A stretch of DNA of 8,361 nt. Source: CAYMAZ01 sp964428185. GTDB taxonomy: Bacteria > Bacteroidota > Bacteroidia > Bacteroidales > DTU049. Position numbers and translations under genes: made by a program. Where the stretch lies: assembly GCA_964428185.1 (NCBI GenBank), contig CAYRXH010000101.1, forward strand, positions 1 to 8,361, given 5' to 3'. The notes beneath the pieces are model-generated. The model had not been told where the DNA came from and searched no databases. It worked only from the letters and a program-made list of their open reading frames with translations. Positions 6,993-8,361 of this stretch are shown here, piece after piece; position 1 is the first letter of the stretch; every line of letters starts with the position of its first letter.

Positions 6993-7480
6993 ACCTTGAC
7001 AACTTATTAAGAAAGTTGTGCCCCCCTGTTCTTAAGAAATATAAATTTTTAAGATTGATAATGCTACTGGGAACCCCACTGCAAGTTGTTAATGATTTAT
7101 TTTTGGCCTTGGTAAATAAAATTAAACAGGAGATGATATATAATGGGCAGGTTCTTTCGCTTGAAACTATTTTAAACACACAATATCCATACGCACAGCC
7201 GATATATATCACAGATTCAGATGATGAACTCCAAAATTCATATATATACAAAACTGAAGAAAGCGAACCAGATGAGATATGGATGTATCAAACTGAAGAA
7301 AGTAAACCAGATGAATACATCTATACAAACCAAGAACATATTATGATAAGTGATTTCGACGTATGGGTGCCTTTGATTCACTATAATTCAATAGTTGCAG
7401 CAGGCGAATTGCCTAAATTTGAATCAATAATTAAAAAAAGAAAAATTGCAGGAAAAAAATATTCAATAAAGACATATTAA
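6977..7480 (+). CDS. Tail protein I / Mu gp48-like baseplate protein with tandem YxTEES repeats
   Basis: A 167-residue protein. Residues 1-50 (LDNLLRKLCPPVLKKYKFLRLIMLLGTPLQVVNDLFLALVNKI) match the helical opening of Bacteroidota proteins that sit where Mu gp48 does, between the J-like wedge and the fiber. The middle (about 73-118) holds two near-identical 13-residue units, YKTEESEPDEIWM and YQTEESKPDEYIY, flanked by a weaker copy (ITDSDDELQNSYI). The C-terminus (ISDFDVWVP, then 'PKFESIIKKRKIAGKKYSI') is the usual DF-V-VP...KxAGKxYxI ending. In P2 and Mu this protein joins wedge and tail fiber. Overlap of 16 bases with the J-like gene and a 1-base gap to the fiber gene support that. A run of six Cs (7021-7026) is in frame. 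Confidence 0.74.
   Translation: MQYNLNLDNLLRKLCPPVLKKYKFLRLIMLLGTPLQVVNDLFLALVNKIKQEMIYNGQVLSLETILNTQYPYAQPIYITDSDDELQNSYIYKTEESEPDEIWMYQTEESKPDEYIYTNQEHIMISDFDVWVPLIHYNSIVAAGELPKFESIIKKRKIAGKKYSIKTY
7251..7315 (+). repeat. Two-copy 39-base in-frame repeat inside the tail protein I-like gene
   Basis: The block AAACTGAAGAAAG begins at 7251 and again at 7290, a period of 39 bases (13 codons). The similarity continues through ACCAGATGA in both copies (within 7266-7275 and 7306-7314). Because the period is a multiple of three, copy number could change without breaking the frame. Confidence 0.75.
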
Positions 7481-7481
7481 C

Positions 7482-8246
7482 ATGAATAAAGTAATATTTG
7501 CCCACTCCGGGGGCATGCCATTGAGACAGGATCACTTTAACTATATGCAATTAGCATATACAAAATCAATAGAAGCATTAGCAGGCACATTGCAAGCTAA
7601 TTACAAGCTTAGTGGGTGTGATGTTACGCTAGTAGGCAACACATTTACATGTACTGCCGGTTATATTGTATTAGCTAACGAGATACTGCCGGTCGAAGCT
7701 CATTCATTAACAGTAAACTTTGGTAAGTCAGCACGGTTTGTGCTCAAGACTAGCTGGGATCCCAATGGGTTGTTGCAATTTAAGCCTCCTGCTGGTCAGT
7801 TCAATTGTTACCAGGTGCGTTATGCGCAGCTGGAAGAATATACAATTGTAGTACCAGAAGCCCCAACTACAATGCCCTACAATGCACCTTATGCTCATGA
7901 AGTATTATCCGGGAAAATTTTCTCGCTTGAAGAACCCTGGACTGTTGTCACAACCTTTTTAAACAACATGGATAATATTGGAGGCGCGTATGCTTCTGTT
8001 GCTTATCGCAAAGCCCAAAATGGGATGATTATGTTACGAGGAACGGTCAACAACGTAGATGGTGTTGCAGCTAATGTATTAAGATTGCCCCCAGCATATA
8101 GACCGTCAGCATCTCGTGTATTTGTTGTATCTGCAGATCATGATAGTGCCCAATCAGCTTACATTGTAGTACAACCTGATGGGTATGTTGCACTACGAAC
8201 AGATGTCACTCAATTCTCACTTGATCAGTGTTGTTTTTACCCTTAA
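7482..8246 (+). CDS. Tail fiber / receptor-binding protein, short
   Basis: A 254-residue protein. The N-terminus (GGMPLRQDHFNYMQLAYTKSIEALAGTL, split at about residue 20) followed by 'NYKLSGCDVTLVGNTFTCTAGYIVLANEILPVEAH' matches the attachment part of Bacteroidota Mu-like fibers. The middle (about 75-135) is beta-rich. The C-terminus from about 143 reads like a phage fiber head: 'WTVVTTFLNN', 'VAYRKAQNGMIMLRGTVNN', 'LRLPPAYRPSASRVFVVS', 'IVVQPDGYVALRT' and 'FSLDQCCFYP'. It should bind the host surface. There is no long collagen-like or coiled shaft and no fiber assembly chaperone gene directly after it. No AAC-rich variable region typical of diversity-generating retroelement targets is visible. 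It begins 1 base after the previous stop and closes the operon. Confidence 0.8.
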   Translation: MNKVIFAHSGGMPLRQDHFNYMQLAYTKSIEALAGTLQANYKLSGCDVTLVGNTFTCTAGYIVLANEILPVEAHSLTVNFGKSARFVLKTSWDPNGLLQFKPPAGQFNCYQVRYAQLEEYTIVVPEAPTTMPYNAPYAHEVLSGKIFSLEEPWTVVTTFLNNMDNIGGAYASVAYRKAQNGMIMLRGTVNNVDGVAANVLRLPPAYRPSASRVFVVSADHDSAQSAYIVVQPDGYVALRTDVTQFSLDQCCFYP

Positions 8247-8260
8247 ACGAGGGTTTTCTT
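8239..8260 (+). terminator. Weak terminator-like hairpin at the end of the tail operon
   Basis: ACCCT (8239-8243) pairs with AGGGT (8250-8254) around TAAACG, and TTTCTT follows. The 5-bp stem overlaps the fiber stop codon (8244-8246) in its loop. Position at the end of the operon and the T-rich tail suggest a terminator, but the stem is short. Confidence 0.45.
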
Positions 8261-8303
8261 GGACATTTCGATTTTAATTGTTGGACGTTTCGATTTTTCA
8301 ATT
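8259..8303. repeat. Two tandem ~22-base repeats, candidate transposase-binding end sites
   Basis: Unit 1 (8259-8280) starts TTGGACATTTCGATTTT and ends AATTG. Unit 2 (8281-8303) starts TTGGACGTTTCGATTTT and ends CAATT. The first 17 bases differ at one position. Directly adjacent copies of this length resemble the multiple terminal repeats of IS21-family elements in Bacteroidota (GGACA-TTTCGA-type words) and the ~22-bp MuA sites near Mu ends. A third partial word, GTGCGAAAAATTC (8333-8345), could be a diverged copy in the other direction. That they mark the phage right end is inference. Confidence 0.6.
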
Positions 8304-8310
8304 ATGATTT

Positions 8311-8329
8311 CCCCTTCAGGGGCAAGGGG
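8311..8329. repeat. GC-rich inverted repeat in AT-rich flank
   Basis: CCCCTT (8311-8316) pairs with AAGGGG (8324-8329) around CAGGGGC. An alternative tighter hairpin pairs CCCC (8311-8314) with GGGG (8319-8322) around TTCA. GGGGCAA occurs twice in tandem (8319-8325, 8326-8332). No T-run follows on either strand, so it does not look like a terminator. It may be a protein site or a remnant of host DNA next to the repeats. Confidence 0.5.
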
Positions 8330-8361
8330 CAAGTGCGAAAAATTCAAAAAAATCAAAAATA

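Noticed and set aside
7021..7026. Run of six Cs as a possible slippage or frameshift site
   Set aside because: The reading frame continues through it into a recognisable C-terminus, so no frameshift is needed.
6862..7251. Minus-strand frame of 129 codons across the J-like and tail protein I-like genes
   Set aside because: It is cysteine- and leucine-rich without a pattern, spans the overlap of two recognisable + strand genes and has no independent support.
7912..8246. Fiber C-terminus as a diversity-generating retroelement target
   Set aside because: Some Bacteroides Mu-like phages diversify their fibers this way. Here no template repeat, reverse transcriptase gene or AAC-rich variable block is visible, and the end does not look like a C-type lectin fold.
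133..8246. Type VI secretion or a purely non-phage injection system
   Set aside because: A tape measure protein with a Mu-ordered baseplate set and fiber fits a phage tail. A tailocin cannot be excluded from this window, but nothing here favours it.

Overview
The window looks like the tail/baseplate end of a Mu-like (myovirus-type) prophage or phage-derived particle from a Bacteroidota host. The grounds are AT-rich DNA, start codons preceded by A-rich leaders rather than strong Shine-Dalgarno sites, and a run of tail proteins whose sequence styles are typical of Bacteroidota transposable phages. These include a DUF6046-type protein, a LysM-like 'QNVFDI...G.IEGIFDL' protein, and a tail protein I analogue with YxYxxxE repeats. 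Family assignments are from recognition of sequence patterns; no search was run.

Layout. Bases 1-132 hold no gene that I can support. They carry a long A-tract/T-tract inverted repeat (35-112) that looks like a bidirectional terminator or attenuator. A tightly packed + strand operon follows: tape measure protein (133-2169), DUF6046-like baseplate/tube protein (2166-2762), hub (3127-4113), spike (4113-4565), small conserved protein (4567-4809), Mu gp46/T4 gp25-like wedge protein (4806-5081), LysM-like protein (5053-5361), two accessory virion proteins (5365-5787; 5800-6174, the second with an InlB B-repeat-like domain), baseplate J-like wedge (6180-6992), tail protein I/gp48-like (6977-7480) and a short tail fiber (7482-8246). 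Junctions are mostly overlaps or gaps of 1-12 bases. The order matches Mu genes 42-49 (tape measure, gp43, gp44 hub, gp45 spike, gp46, gp47, gp48, fiber), with small insertions.

The operon is interrupted once. Between the DUF6046 gene and the hub gene, a minus-strand gene (2764-3084) encodes a small exported protein made of six ~11-residue repeats (pattern xxxVxSFxDxx). The repeats match my memory of the 7(1) septoil knot family (formerly DUF6150). It is the only gene on that strand and behaves like a moron cargo gene.

After the fiber stop codon there is a weak terminator-like hairpin. It is followed by two tandem ~22-base repeats (TTGGAC[A/G]TTTCGATTTT...) and a GC-rich hairpin in AT-rich DNA. 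The repeats resemble transposase-binding end repeats of IS21- or Mu-type elements, so the right end of the phage genome may lie just here. The assembled picture: the tape measure sets tail length, the DUF6046/hub/spike/LysM-like proteins form the central baseplate, the gp46/J/I-like proteins form wedges, the fiber and InlB-like protein face outward, and the reverse-strand knot protein is probably made separately.
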